Source of the DNA: Desulfobulbus propionicus
Lineage (GTDB): Bacteria; Desulfobacterota; Desulfobulbia; Desulfobulbales; Desulfobulbaceae
NCBI GenBank assembly: GCA_002746685.1
Contig: PDQK01000026.1
Location: forward strand, 62,001-126,000
DNA length: 64,000 nucleotides
Direction: 5' to 3'
Of the stretch, positions 1-8,322 are shown in pieces. Positions within the stretch are counted from its first letter, which is position 1. Each line of letters opens with the position of its first letter. The notes under the pieces were generated by a model. The model was not told where the DNA came from. It ran no database searches and saw only the letters and a list, made by a program, of their open reading frames with translations. The position numbers and the translations under genes are program-made.

Positions 1-424
1 CATGGTGCATATCCTGCAACGCAAAGACCTTGTTTTCACCACCCCTGACCTGGACAAATTTTTGATACATGAGAAAGGATGGATGGGAGGTAATCACCTC
101 ATCCCCAGGGGTGACAAAAGCTTTAACCAGAAATTCAATGACTTCATTGGAGCCGTTACCCAGCACTATCTCACCGGGGTCAGCACCCAACCACTTTGCC
201 AAAGCCTCTGTGAGGTAATAGCTTGAACCGTCTGGATAGCGGTGTAAGCCGTTCAGGGTTTGGGTTATGGCTTCCACAGCCTTGGGCGAAGGACCCCATG
301 GGTTTTCGTTGGAGGCCAGCTTGATGGAGTCGGTCACTCCATATTCACGCTCCAGCTCATCCAGGGGTTTTCCCGGTGGGTAAGGAACGATATCTTTTAT
401 ATTTTGTGGTACACTGAGTTGCAT
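1..424 (-). CDS. hisC: Histidinol-phosphate aminotransferase, N-terminal part (cut by window edge)
   Basis: PLP-dependent aminotransferase of histidine biosynthesis (imidazole-acetol phosphate plus glutamate to histidinol phosphate). About 141 residues are visible, starting at the ATG whose complement is at 422-424; the rest lies beyond position 1. The visible part carries the typical HisC opening: an 'IKLASNENPWGPSP' stretch near residues 30-45, followed by 'LHRYPDGSSYYL' and 'LGNGSNEVIEFL'. It starts 11 bases after the gatA stop on the same strand, so it is probably co-transcribed with gatC-gatA. The family call is firm; other class I/II aminotransferases lack this combination. Confidence 0.9.
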   Translation of the reverse strand, partial: MQLSVPQNIKDIVPYPPGKPLDELEREYGVTDSIKLASNENPWGPSPKAVEAITQTLNGLHRYPDGSSYYLTEALAKWLGADPGEIVLGNGSNEVIEFLVKAFVTPGDEVITSHPSFLMYQKFVQVRGGENKVFALQDMHH

Positions 425-435
425 TCTTTTCTACC

Positions 436-1902
436 TTAAGCTGCTTCTATGGTTGGTTTCTTGCCAACTACCCCTGCCTGTTGTTCAAGGTTATAGGCAG
501 CTTTTATTAACATTTCTTCATTAAAATAAGCTGCTTGCATCTGCATGCCAATGGGCAGTCCTGACGTGGTGAATCCACAAGGTACCGACATTCCTGGAAT
601 ACCAGCGAGGTTCGCTGATACAGTAAGGATATCACCGAGATACATGGCTAAAGGATCATCCGCTTTTTCGCCAATGGGCCAGGCAGGAACAGGGGTTACA
701 GGAGAAACAATCAGGTCGCACTGTTCAAAGACTTTCTCAAAATCCTGCTTAATTAAAGTCCGAACCTGGGACGCCTTCTTGAAGTAGGCATCGTAATAGC
801 CTGCAGAAAGGGCGTAGGTACCGATCAAAATCCGTTTTTTGACCTCATCGCCAAAACCGTGGGAACGTGACTGGTTATACATATCAATAAGTGAGTCAGC
901 ACGCTTATCCCGATAGCTGTACCGTACGCCGTCGAAACGGGCCAAATTTGAGCTGGCCTCAGCTGGTGCGATGAGGTAATACACAGCAACGCAGTACTCG
1001 GTGTGGGGCAGGGTGACTTCCATCACCTCGGCTCCGGCCTGCTCAAGCATCTTGATACCACCACGCACTGCAGCTTCCACCTCTGGATCCAGCCCTTTAC
1101 CAAAATACTCAGCAGGAATCCCGATGCGGACCCCTTTTAGCCCTGTTTCAAGGGCCCTGGTAAAGTCTGGTACGGGCTGATCAACAGAGGTGGAGTCGTG
1201 GGCATCATAGCCTGAAATAACGTTCATCATCAGGGCACAGTCACTCACATCTTTGGTCATGGGACCAACCTGGTCCAGGGAAGAGGCAAAGGCCACAAGA
1301 CCATAGCGGGATACCCTGCCATAGGTTGGTTTCAAACCCACCACACCGCACAAGGAAGCTGGTTGACGGATGGAGCCACCAGTATCAGTACCAAGGGAAG
1401 CAAAACATTCATCAGCTGCCACTGCAACGGCAGAACCACCGCTTGATCCACCAGCTATATACCCTTTTTTCCAGGGATTTTCAGGAACCGTAAAGGCACA
1501 GTTCTCACTGGTGGAGCCCATGGCAAACTCATCCATGGCCAGCTTTCCAACAATGACCGCACCTGCTTCACGTAGTTTGGTTATAACGGTGGCATCATAG
1601 GGTGGGGTGAAGTGCTCCAGAATCTTCGAGCCACAGGTGGTGGGGAAGTCCTCAGTGCACAGCACATCTTTAACTGCAATGGGAATCCCGCACAAGGGGC
1701 CGCCTTTTCCCTGGCTCCGCAGCTCATCAGCCTGCTTTGCCTGGTTAAGCGCCAGCTCTTTGTTGGTGGATATATAGGCTTTCACGCAAGGCTCAACACG
1801 TTCAATCTGCGTGAAAACAGACTCGGTCAGCTCAACTGAGGTGGTTTCACCACTTTCAAGCAAACGCAACGCCTCATTAAGAGTAAGTGAAAAAAAGTTC
1901 AT
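436..1902 (-). CDS. gatA: Asp-tRNA(Asn)/Glu-tRNA(Gln) amidotransferase subunit A
   Basis: Amidase subunit of the GatCAB complex, which converts misacylated Glu-tRNA(Gln) (and Asp-tRNA(Asn)) to the correct amide using glutamine. 488 residues from the ATG at 1902; the open frame runs further upstream, but that extension is not conserved-looking and would overlap gatC. Amidase-signature features are visible: the catalytic lysine in 'PIAVKDV' near residue 78, the glycine/serine-rich 'AGGSSGGSAVAVA' loop and 'GTDTGGSIRQPASLCG' with the catalytic serines. Length is normal for the family. It lies directly downstream of gatC; gatB is not in the window. Confidence 0.96.
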   Translation of the reverse strand: MNFFSLTLNEALRLLESGETTSVELTESVFTQIERVEPCVKAYISTNKELALNQAKQADELRSQGKGGPLCGIPIAVKDVLCTEDFPTTCGSKILEHFTPPYDATVITKLREAGAVIVGKLAMDEFAMGSTSENCAFTVPENPWKKGYIAGGSSGGSAVAVAADECFASLGTDTGGSIRQPASLCGVVGLKPTYGRVSRYGLVAFASSLDQVGPMTKDVSDCALMMNVISGYDAHDSTSVDQPVPDFTRALETGLKGVRIGIPAEYFGKGLDPEVEAAVRGGIKMLEQAGAEVMEVTLPHTEYCVAVYYLIAPAEASSNLARFDGVRYSYRDKRADSLIDMYNQSRSHGFGDEVKKRILIGTYALSAGYYDAYFKKASQVRTLIKQDFEKVFEQCDLIVSPVTPVPAWPIGEKADDPLAMYLGDILTVSANLAGIPGMSVPCGFTTSGLPIGMQMQAAYFNEEMLIKAAYNLEQQAGVVGKKPTIEAA

Positions 1903-1948
1903 GATAATTGGGCTAAGAAAAAGGAAAACAGGTTGGTTGACTTTGCAT

Positions 1949-2236
1949 TTACCGTATAACGCGAGGCACAACAAAGGACTCTTGGTTATCCTCAGGAGCA
2001 TTACACAATGCCTTGCTCCTGTCCAGAGAAGGAATGACCACATCTTCCCTGAAAGCATTGACAACCTGCTGGGTGTGGGTGGTTGGTGAAACCCCTGCTG
2101 TGTCTACAGCTTCCAGCTTATCCATATAGTGTAAAAGCGTATCAAGCTGCTGGGTCATACGGTCTGTTTCATCTTCACTGAGGATCAGGCGGGCAAGTTT
2201 TGCCACATGCTGTACCTCTTCACGGGAAATCTTCAT
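1949..2236 (-). CDS. gatC: Asp-tRNA(Asn)/Glu-tRNA(Gln) amidotransferase subunit C
   Basis: Small 95-residue subunit that wraps around and stabilises GatA in the GatCAB amidotransferase. The sequence opens with 'MKISREEVQHVAKLARL' and carries the typical 'LHYMDKLEAVDTAGV' stretch and a C-terminal 'FVVPRVI', the usual GatC pattern. The open frame extends 35 codons further upstream, but homology starts at the ATG at 2236. It is 46 bases ahead of gatA on the same strand, the usual gatC-gatA order. The 165-base gap to the upstream response-regulator gene suggests that a promoter lies there. Confidence 0.95.
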   Translation of the reverse strand: MKISREEVQHVAKLARLILSEDETDRMTQQLDTLLHYMDKLEAVDTAGVSPTTHTQQVVNAFREDVVIPSLDRSKALCNAPEDNQESFVVPRVIR

Positions 2237-2401
2237 TGCGTTTACTTCCACTAAAGGTTCAAGATAGACTACCTTGCTTACAGGTGCCTCAGGTTTGGAT
2301 AAGCACGGTTTTTCGCCATAACTAACCTGTGCACTGAACAATGATCGTAGGCAAAGGTTAGAGGGAGATTCCGTGAGGTGCCTGTGGTAGTCGTTACAGA
2401 G

Positions 2402-3457
2402 CTATTGTTTATACATTGAACTTGAAGAAAGAACAACCCCGGCAAATATTTCAACAAGGTCTGCATCAAAGTGCTTTCCTGCACACCTTCGCAGCTCTTC
2501 CACAGCCTCTATTTGGTTAAGATTTTTACGATAATTGCGCCGGGAGGTCATGGCATCATAGCTGTCTGCTATGGTAACGATGCGGGTTAAGGTGTCCAGC
2601 TCAGCGCCACTGCATCCATCTGGATACCCAGAGCCATCAATCTTTTCATGATGGTGACGGATAATCTCACGCTCTTTGTCCATAAAGCTCAGAGGCTCGA
2701 TGATACTGGCCCCAACCTCGGGGTGTTTTTTTATCAAAGCCCACTCTTCTGGGGTCAGTGGACCTGGTTTTTGAATACAGGAAAGATCGACAACCAGTTT
2801 GCCAATATCATGGAACTGAGCTGCACGCTTGACAATACGCTTATCTTCACTGGACAGCTGTGCAGCATCAGCCAGCTTCATAGTATATTCAACAACTCTT
2901 TTCGTATGGCCTGCTGTGTATTCATCCTTTTCCTCCATGGCAGCCTGAAGGCTGGACATGATCTGGACAGTGGCCTTTTCCAGGTGGTTACTATATTTTT
3001 CAAGGAGCAGGTTTTTTTCAGCAAGTTCTCTGGTTTTATCGATTACCTCGGTTTCAAGATTTATTTTGTACAGCTTCTCATTTTTCAGAAACTGACGCTT
3101 TTCAATGGCCCGTTTCACCTTGACATGAAACATCTCCAGATCTCTTATGGGCTTGGTTAAAAAATCGTATGCTCCAAGATTTATAGCTTTAACAGCATAA
3201 TCCATTGATCCTGCGCCAGTGAGAAATAACACTGGTGTGTCGATACCAAGCCGATGCAGTTGCTCAAGTGTCTCAAATCCATCCATCCCCGGCATATTGA
3301 TATCAAGAATGATCACATCGAACTCATTATCAACCAGAGCCAGCGCCTCTAGTCCTGATTCAGCCGCGACCACCTCATAACCAAAAAGGTTGAGTATCTT
3401 TGTTATCGCCACCCTGACCAGAGTATCGTCGTCTGCTATGAGAATTTTACCACTCAT
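2402..3457 (-). CDS. Response regulator with HD-GYP output domain
   Basis: Two-component response regulator, probably degrading cyclic di-GMP. Residues 1-120 form a receiver domain with the phospho-acceptor at Asp52 ('VIILDINMPGMDG'), acidic Asp10/Asp11 and Lys102 ('LTKP'). A helical linker (about 125-170) leads to an HD-GYP phosphodiesterase domain with the metal-binding 'HD' at 216-217 and 'HHHEKIDGSGYP' ending at 279, so both the HD and GYP signatures are intact. No partner kinase is nearby. It sits 33 bases after the 5-formyl-THF cyclo-ligase gene on the same strand, but the two have no obvious functional link. The signal it answers to is unknown. Confidence 0.93.
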   Translation of the reverse strand: MSGKILIADDDTLVRVAITKILNLFGYEVVAAESGLEALALVDNEFDVIILDINMPGMDGFETLEQLHRLGIDTPVLFLTGAGSMDYAVKAINLGAYDFLTKPIRDLEMFHVKVKRAIEKRQFLKNEKLYKINLETEVIDKTRELAEKNLLLEKYSNHLEKATVQIMSSLQAAMEEKDEYTAGHTKRVVEYTMKLADAAQLSSEDKRIVKRAAQFHDIGKLVVDLSCIQKPGPLTPEEWALIKKHPEVGASIIEPLSFMDKEREIIRHHHEKIDGSGYPDGCSGAELDTLTRIVTIADSYDAMTSRRNYRKNLNQIEAVEELRRCAGKHFDADLVEIFAGVVLSSSSMYKQ

Positions 3458-3490
3458 ACGTTTAGTCGCTAACCAATCAAATGGTTGTTA

Positions 3491-4084
3491 TTATTTTACT
3501 CCAATAAAACCTTTGTCATGGAAAATCATATCCATTGCAATATCGTGCCCTTCTGTTGGTACGTTATCAACAATTTGTTCCTTAAAGCAAACACCTATAC
3601 GAAAAGCGTTGTCCGCATGATTGCTTAAAAAACGGTCGTAATAGCCGCCGCCATATCCAAGTCGTGCTCCGTTTGGATCAAAGGCAAGGCCTGGTATTAT
3701 CGCAACTTCTATCTGATCAGGTGGAACCATCCTTTTTTTAACCAGATCAGGGTGGAGTTCAGGAATGCCTTTAAACCCTTTTTCCAGTTCCTGAGTCGGA
3801 TGAATAAGTTGTACAGCGTTCATCTCGCTCTGGGTACACACATGGGGTATAACGACATTTTTTCCCTGTTCTAGCAGCTTGTTTATGACCAAAGTTGTAT
3901 CCACTTCAGTCTTATAACTGACATAGGTAAAAACAGTCTTTACAGCTCTTATCTGGAGAAACTGAAAAAGGTTACTACAAATATGTATGCTCTTTTCGCT
4001 TCTTTCCAGGGTCGTAAGGTTCTTTCGCAACAAACTGCATTGGCGACGAAGTTGTTTTTTTTCGCTTATCAAATGCTCACCCAC
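3491..4084 (-). CDS. 5-formyltetrahydrofolate cyclo-ligase
   Basis: Converts 5-formyl-THF to 5,10-methenyl-THF with ATP, returning a storage folate to the one-carbon pool. 197 residues, normal for the family. The diagnostic 'LGYGGGYYDRFL' substrate/ATP-binding motif lies near residues 143-154, preceded by 'PGLAFDPNGAR'; the basic N-terminal 'KKQLRRQCSLLRK' is also typical. It follows the terminator of yedE and is the first gene of a leftward series with the HD-GYP regulator. E. coli calls the homologue ygfA/fau; the symbol is left blank because naming varies. Confidence 0.93.
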   Translation of the reverse strand: MGEHLISEKKQLRRQCSLLRKNLTTLERSEKSIHICSNLFQFLQIRAVKTVFTYVSYKTEVDTTLVINKLLEQGKNVVIPHVCTQSEMNAVQLIHPTQELEKGFKGIPELHPDLVKKRMVPPDQIEVAIIPGLAFDPNGARLGYGGGYYDRFLSNHADNAFRIGVCFKEQIVDNVPTEGHDIAMDMIFHDKGFIGVK

Positions 4085-4123
4085 AAAAAAAAGGCGGTAC
4101 CCTTTAAGGATACCGCCTTTTTC
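4085..4123 (-). terminator. Rho-independent terminator after yedE
   Basis: Arms at 4093-4101 and 4108-4117 (GGCGGTA paired with TACCGCC, extended by CC/GG around a bulged A) enclose a short AT-rich loop. In the minus direction the stem is followed by at least seven T residues (complement of 4085-4092). It lies 22 bases past the yedE stop and insulates yedE from the cyclo-ligase gene. The plus strand also shows a short T run, so it may work in both directions. Confidence 0.85.
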
Positions 4124-4144
4124 TCTTCTGTTACAAAGAAAAAA

Positions 4145-5416
4145 TTACATGGGTAATAACAACTTGTTGCTTTCTTCGTTCCAGGATACCACAAGGTACC
4201 ATACCAAACAGAACAAAGCAATTATACCGAGCGCCCAGCCGTATCCAAATACATCCGGAAGATATACCCTTGCTCCAAGCCAGCCATTTGCTTCAAATTC
4301 AAAGTTTTTGAAGAGGGCATCAACCAGTGAGTTGGAAAGAGCGAAAAAGGGTACAACCAGCCACAGTTTAATTTGTCCTTCACCCACACGCCACAGGGTA
4401 CCGGAACCACAACCGCCTGCCATCATGGCACCAACACCAAAAATGAAACCACCTATGAGCGCACCATGACCAAAGGTACCACGAACATAGTAAGCAGGGT
4501 TCAGTACAGATTCACCATCAAAGCGTACCGGAACACCATATTTGAGCACTGCAGCACCGACTGCAACTATGAGAATGGACAGTGCAACTGAGCGTGCCAT
4601 GGTGGAATCACCAGTCATGTGCGGCTCACGAAACCCCTGAATCATACACCAGCGACCACGCTGCATAGCGTACCCAATAGCAGTTGCAATAAGTACAATC
4701 CCTGAAAGGGAGGTGATATACTCTTCAAAGTCATCACCTTCGTATCCAGCATACTTTACAGCACCCCAGATGAGAACACCCAGGCCCAATACACCAAAAA
4801 TAATCTGCACAGGATAAGGAATTTCTAAAGTAAAGGAGCCACCATTACCCCATTCCACATTTTCCATTTCCCAATACAGCAGCCACAAGCCAAGCAGGGC
4901 ACCAGGAATGAGCCCCACCCACATGGCAAAACCGTTTGCTGCCAGGTTACCAATAGCATTGTACATACCACCAACATTACAACCACCAGCCATGGCAGAA
5001 CCAATCCCCATGAGGACACCAGCAATCATCGCTTTTACATATTCACGTACCGGTGGAAAACGGAAAGCAAACTGACCGCCAAGACAGGCAGAGATAAAAG
5101 CACCACCGATCAGCCCAAGACCAATGACTGACCCGGTATTGAACCATATGGATTTGTTGAGCAAAAATGTACCATCTTCATCAATGAAACCAGTAAGTTC
5201 AGCAAGTTCCTCGCCACTGAACAAACCAGCACTGTAGAGGATCCAGTCACCCCAGTTCCTGATAGCCCCAACAGCACCCCATGGCCGCCACCAGGCCATG
5301 ATCAGAATACTCAACAATGCGACCACAATACCTGTGGTTACTGCATTCCACTCGTCCTGGCATAAGGCCTTGTACAAGCGTTTAAACTTTTCCCAAAACA
5401 GCTTTACATCTTCCAT
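4145..5416 (-). CDS. YeeE/YedE-family sulfur-compound transporter
   Basis: Polytopic inner-membrane protein of 423 residues in the YeeE/YedE (DUF395, sulf_transp) family, whose characterised member carries thiosulfate. Many hydrophobic segments are visible, and the two family hallmark repeats with paired glycines and cysteine are present: 'SAMAGGCNVGGMYN' in the first half and 'MMAGGCGSGTLWRVGEG' in the second. The start is set by an AAGGAGG ribosome site just upstream. It diverges from tusA and three DsrE-like genes, so uptake of a reduced sulfur (or selenium) compound followed by persulfide relay is a reasonable inference. The substrate cannot be read from sequence. Confidence 0.9.
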   Translation of the reverse strand: MEDVKLFWEKFKRLYKALCQDEWNAVTTGIVVALLSILIMAWWRPWGAVGAIRNWGDWILYSAGLFSGEELAELTGFIDEDGTFLLNKSIWFNTGSVIGLGLIGGAFISACLGGQFAFRFPPVREYVKAMIAGVLMGIGSAMAGGCNVGGMYNAIGNLAANGFAMWVGLIPGALLGLWLLYWEMENVEWGNGGSFTLEIPYPVQIIFGVLGLGVLIWGAVKYAGYEGDDFEEYITSLSGIVLIATAIGYAMQRGRWCMIQGFREPHMTGDSTMARSVALSILIVAVGAAVLKYGVPVRFDGESVLNPAYYVRGTFGHGALIGGFIFGVGAMMAGGCGSGTLWRVGEGQIKLWLVVPFFALSNSLVDALFKNFEFEANGWLGARVYLPDVFGYGWALGIIALFCLVWYLVVSWNEESNKLLLPM

Positions 5417-5698
5417 TAACTGCCTCCTTAAACCCTTAAAAATACCTTAATTTTACCAAAACCATAAAAGATGGTTAAGATACCTTTACCCCTTAATTTT
5501 GTTAATAACCTCAAATGAGTAGAACAATATAACACAACATTGAACATTCATTCAGTAAAAAAGAGCATAACGAAGATGAATGGTTACTCAGTATTCAGTT
5601 TATTCGTCTTGACAAACATACCTATCTTCTTTACTTTTAACTGTCTATTTCGTGTTCAAAACAACACAAATAACTGTTATTTTTCTTAGGAGGAAAAA
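5417..5698. promoter_or_regulatory. Divergent intergenic region, yedE / tusA
   Basis: 282 bases of AT-rich DNA between two divergent operons, so promoters for both must lie here. On the plus strand TTGACA at 5609-5614 is followed after 17 bases by a weak -10 (TACTTT, 5632-5637), with the tusA ribosome site AGGAGG just before 5699. On the minus strand only the yedE ribosome site is clear. No convincing operator palindrome was seen. Confidence 0.45.
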
Positions 5699-5956
5699 AT
5701 GAGTGATGTAAAAGTAGCACCTGAAGGTCTGGAAGTTGCCTCAGTTCTCGATGCTAAAGGTTTGAGTTGCCCAATGCCTCTGCTTCGCACCAAAAAAGAA
5801 ATTGGTAAAATAGGTTCTGGAGATATTCTCCACATCATGGGAACTGATCCAGGTTCCAGAAACGACATTCCTGGTTGGTGTGAGCGCGCTGGTCACGAAT
5901 ATTTGGGCGAAAAAGAAGAAAGCGGTTATATCAGCTTTTTCATCAAGAAAGGGTAA
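5699..5956 (+). CDS. tusA: TusA/SirA-like sulfur carrier protein
   Basis: Small (85 aa) cytoplasmic sulfur carrier that holds a persulfide on a conserved cysteine and passes it between sulfurtransferases. The signature 'CPMP' is present with the acceptor Cys at residue 24 ('DAKGLSCPMPLLRTKKEI'), and the following 'GDILHIMGTDPGSRNDIPGW' is the standard TusA core. It is first in a rightward series of four short genes and diverges from a YedE-type transporter, the usual genomic partner. A short N-terminal extension precedes the core. Strong Shine-Dalgarno AGGAGG. Confidence 0.93.
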   Translation: MSDVKVAPEGLEVASVLDAKGLSCPMPLLRTKKEIGKIGSGDILHIMGTDPGSRNDIPGWCERAGHEYLGEKEESGYISFFIKKG

Positions 5957-5991
5957 TTTACCTGTAAATCCTTTAATGGAGGCAAAAGCAA

Positions 5992-6324
5992 ATGGCTGCT
6001 GATGCTAATAAATTCGGTATTTTCGTTACCTGCCCACAGAATATGCGCCATATCCTCGGATTAACCCAGGCTGCTATTCGTGCAGGTAAGGAAGTTATGG
6101 TCTTTTTTACTTTTAAGTCTGTTCACCTTACCAAAAGCCCTGAATTCTGGGAAATGGCACAGCTTTTAAAAACTGAAAATCTGGCCATCTGTACAGACAG
6201 TTACATCTGTGAAGGATACGATCATGAAAACGATATTCCTCGTGGTCTTATCAACAAGCAGATGCGTACCCAGGCTTTTCATGGCGCTATTCTTGAAGAG
6301 TGCGAAAAGTACATTGTAATGTAA
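5992..6324 (+). CDS. DsrE-family protein
   Basis: 110-residue protein resembling the DsrE/DsrF-like sulfurtransferase fold. It has the typical Rossmann-like start 'KFGIFVTCPQN', a following helix 'HILGLTQAAIRAGKEVMVFFTF', and cysteines at 14, 67 and 73, any of which could carry persulfide sulfur. It begins 35 bases after tusA with its own GGAGG site. With TusA and the divergent YedE transporter it probably relays sulfur inside the cell. The family is likely; the catalytic cysteine and its partner are inferred. Confidence 0.75.
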   Translation: MAADANKFGIFVTCPQNMRHILGLTQAAIRAGKEVMVFFTFKSVHLTKSPEFWEMAQLLKTENLAICTDSYICEGYDHENDIPRGLINKQMRTQAFHGAILEECEKYIVM

Positions 6325-6336
6325 GGAGATACGGAT

Positions 6337-6681
6337 ATGGAATCATTAAAAGTATATATTTTGATAGCCAACCGTGTGTATAACGATGGTATCCGTTCCG
6401 GACTGGGACTTGCCGTTGAAAATCATTACGCATATCCGGTTATCATGAATGGCGAATTTCCAAAAATGACAGAATATATGACGGAAAATATCGCCTGGAT
6501 AGCTGATATGGAAGGTCAGGTATACAGCTGTGGTGCTGAAGCTCCTACTGATATGCCCGAAGGTTCTGAAATTGAGAATATTTCTCTTGAAGAACTTGGC
6601 GAAAAAATGCGTGACGCAGATGTTATTATTCCTTTTGGTATGCCAAAAGGCGCACATGAGCCACCAGCGGCTTGCAGTTAA
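6337..6681 (+). CDS. Small DsrE/DsrF-like protein
   Basis: 114 residues, 12 bases downstream of the DsrE-family gene and clearly in the same operon. It begins with a beta strand/loop pattern ('LKVYILIANRVYNDG') followed by a helix and 'AYPVIMNGEF', which recalls the DsrF-like fold, but no diagnostic motif confirms this. There are two cysteines, at 65 and at 113 in the C-terminal 'PPAACS', the latter well placed to be a flexible persulfide carrier. Role inferred from context only: sulfur trafficking with TusA and the neighbouring proteins. Confidence 0.6.
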   Translation: MESLKVYILIANRVYNDGIRSGLGLAVENHYAYPVIMNGEFPKMTEYMTENIAWIADMEGQVYSCGAEAPTDMPEGSEIENISLEELGEKMRDADVIIPFGMPKGAHEPPAACS

Positions 6682-6693
6682 GGAGGTTTTCCC

Positions 6694-6882
6694 ATGAGTG
6701 ATGAAACAATGAAAATTCTGCAGGTGTACCGTTCAGAACCAACCGAAGATGTACAAACCTTGGTTGCTATTTTAAACCGTGACCGTGATGCAGATGAGTT
6801 CAAGCTGTACAAAGATCAGCCCAACTACGATGTTCTTCTGCAGAAGATTTATGCTGCGGATAAGACTGTTTGCTGGTGGTAA
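6694..6882 (+). CDS. Very small protein ending in Cys-Trp-Trp, possibly DsrH-like
   Basis: 62 residues, starting 12 bases after the previous gene behind a strong AAGGAGG site and ending just before a terminator, so it is very likely expressed. 'MKILQVYRSEPTEDVQTLVAIL' faintly recalls the DsrH/TusB start, but the protein is much shorter than DsrH. The only cysteine is residue 60 in the final 'KTVCWW', a striking exposed terminal position for sulfur transfer. I do not recognise the family with confidence; the association with TusA/DsrE/YedE is the best clue. Confidence 0.6.
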   Translation: MSDETMKILQVYRSEPTEDVQTLVAILNRDRDADEFKLYKDQPNYDVLLQKIYAADKTVCWW

Positions 6883-6910
6883 GATCTAGGCTTTATAAAA
6901 GCTTTCTTAA

Positions 6911-6943
6911 AACCCCGCTACCTTACTGGTGGCGGGTTTTTTT
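6911..6943 (+). terminator. Rho-independent terminator of the tusA operon
   Basis: Nine-base-pair stem CCCGCTACC (6914-6922) with GGTGGCGGG (6928-6936), one G-T pair, a five-base loop, then seven T residues from 6937. It lies about 30 bases past the last small gene and overlaps the 3' end of the convergent serine hydrolase gene. Confidence 0.9.
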
Positions 6944-8057
6944 GTATCTTTTCCATGATACTATCGTGAAAAAAGGGTCTGAACTGACGAATTTTCTCAT
7001 TTTCCCTGGTAGGGTTAATTCTGTTGCTGAGAAGTACAACTATTATCTCCTTTTCTGGATCCATCCATAAAGACGTTCCTGTAAAGCCCAGATGACCAGC
7101 ACTGTTAGGTGAAAAATATTGTCCGCTTGTTGAATTGCCAATAGTTGGTGTATCAAAACCGAGATACCAGTTTGAGTGAGCTGTATAATGGTTGAACAGC
7201 TGGTAAAAAGGTATCCCTGAAAGGGATGTTCTTTTTTCGACCCAACTATCCAGTATATGTTCACAAAGAAATAATACCCCGTAAATATTACCAAAAAGAC
7301 CGGCATGTCCGGCAACACCACCTAAAAGGTAACAGTGCTCATCGTGTACCTGGCTTTGCATTACTGTATTTCGCCAGTCACATTGTTCTGTTGGGGCAAT
7401 ATTGAGAGGTGGTATTGGTTTGTGTCTATTTTCCAAAGGAAGAAAAAAAAGGTGTTCTGTTAGCCCCAGAGGCTTGGTTATGGTCTGATTAAAGAACGTA
7501 TCAAGCTCCATGGTCGTAATACGCTTAATCAATTCCCCGAGCAGGATGTACCCCCAGTCACTGTATATATTTTTCTCCCCTGGTTTATACTCAAGCTCTT
7601 CGTTGAGAATATTATGGAGCAAGGTACGTTTATTATGCTCAGCAAAAATGGAGGAAAAACGCTTAAAATAAGGGGTATAGGCACGAAAACCTGCACTGTG
7701 GGAGACTAAGTGTCCAACAGTTATTCGTTCTTTGTCATCCCCTGTTTTAAGTGCATTAAAATAGTCAGCAAGAGGTGTATTCCAGTCAATACAACCTTGC
7801 TCGATAAGTTTTACAATGCATCCTGCTGTGCATAAAGGCTTGGTTAAAGAAGCCAAGTCATAATAACTATCTGAAGTAACATCTAATTTTTGACTTCCTC
7901 TGGAAAGTTTCCCCGCCTGTCCAGTGGCACGCACCCTGTGTACCCCTCTACCAATACTGACTCCTGCCACACATCCTGGAAAGACATTTTCAGCAACACC
8001 GGTGGCACATAAATGAATAAGGATTTTTTCCAGAGTTTCTGATTGTGATTTAGCCAT
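6918..8057 (-). CDS. Serine hydrolase of the beta-lactamase / penicillin-binding family
   Basis: 379-residue member of the class C beta-lactamase-like serine hydrolases (PF00144 type). The nucleophile motif S-x-x-K is 'SLTK' with Ser70 and Lys73; the second catalytic motif is 'YSD' at Tyr165 (Y-x-N in relatives), and the C-terminal 'GFTGTSLW' takes the place of the K/H-T-G motif. No signal peptide is visible, which points to a cytoplasmic esterase/peptidase and away from a secreted beta-lactamase. Substrate unknown. It converges with the tusA operon, whose terminator covers its stop codon. Confidence 0.88.
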   Translation of the reverse strand: MAKSQSETLEKILIHLCATGVAENVFPGCVAGVSIGRGVHRVRATGQAGKLSRGSQKLDVTSDSYYDLASLTKPLCTAGCIVKLIEQGCIDWNTPLADYFNALKTGDDKERITVGHLVSHSAGFRAYTPYFKRFSSIFAEHNKRTLLHNILNEELEYKPGEKNIYSDWGYILLGELIKRITTMELDTFFNQTITKPLGLTEHLFFLPLENRHKPIPPLNIAPTEQCDWRNTVMQSQVHDEHCYLLGGVAGHAGLFGNIYGVLFLCEHILDSWVEKRTSLSGIPFYQLFNHYTAHSNWYLGFDTPTIGNSTSGQYFSPNSAGHLGFTGTSLWMDPEKEIIVVLLSNRINPTRENEKIRQFRPFFHDSIMEKIQKNPPPVR

Positions 8058-8322
8058 GGCAAAATAGAATATTTATTTGAATTTTCAGTTCTTTTAAGGT
8101 ATCTTTACGTGTTTGTTTAAAACTCTTTGAATAACCCTGTTAATAATGTGTTCAAAACTCTTTTCTCAGCGTAATCCTCACTTTTTCCAAAAATTAAAAA
8201 TATTCATTGAACAATTTTTAAACGGATAATTTATAAAAAATATTAGCTCGTTAAAGAGTTAATCCACAAACAAACAACCCTAATAACAATAACAAAATTT
8301 ATATAAATAAAGGATTTTTATT
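8058..8322. other. AT-rich intergenic region upstream of dnaN
   Basis: 265 very AT-rich bases between the divergent serine hydrolase and dnaN. It contains one near-match to a DnaA box (TAATCCACA, around 8259-8268) but no cluster of boxes, and dnaA is not adjacent. A loose promoter candidate is TTGAAC (8207-8212) with TATAAA (8232-8237), although the 19-base spacing is long. The dnaN ribosome site AAAGGA precedes 8323. Not enough to call a replication origin. Confidence 0.35.

Noticed and set aside
6337..6681. Minus-strand frame of about 100 codons over the small DsrE-like gene
   Set aside because: Shadow of the plus-strand gene, which has a strong ribosome site and operon context.
8058..8322. 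Candidate chromosomal origin upstream of dnaN
   Set aside because: Only one imperfect DnaA box, no dnaA neighbour, no repeated 13-mers; AT richness alone is not enough.
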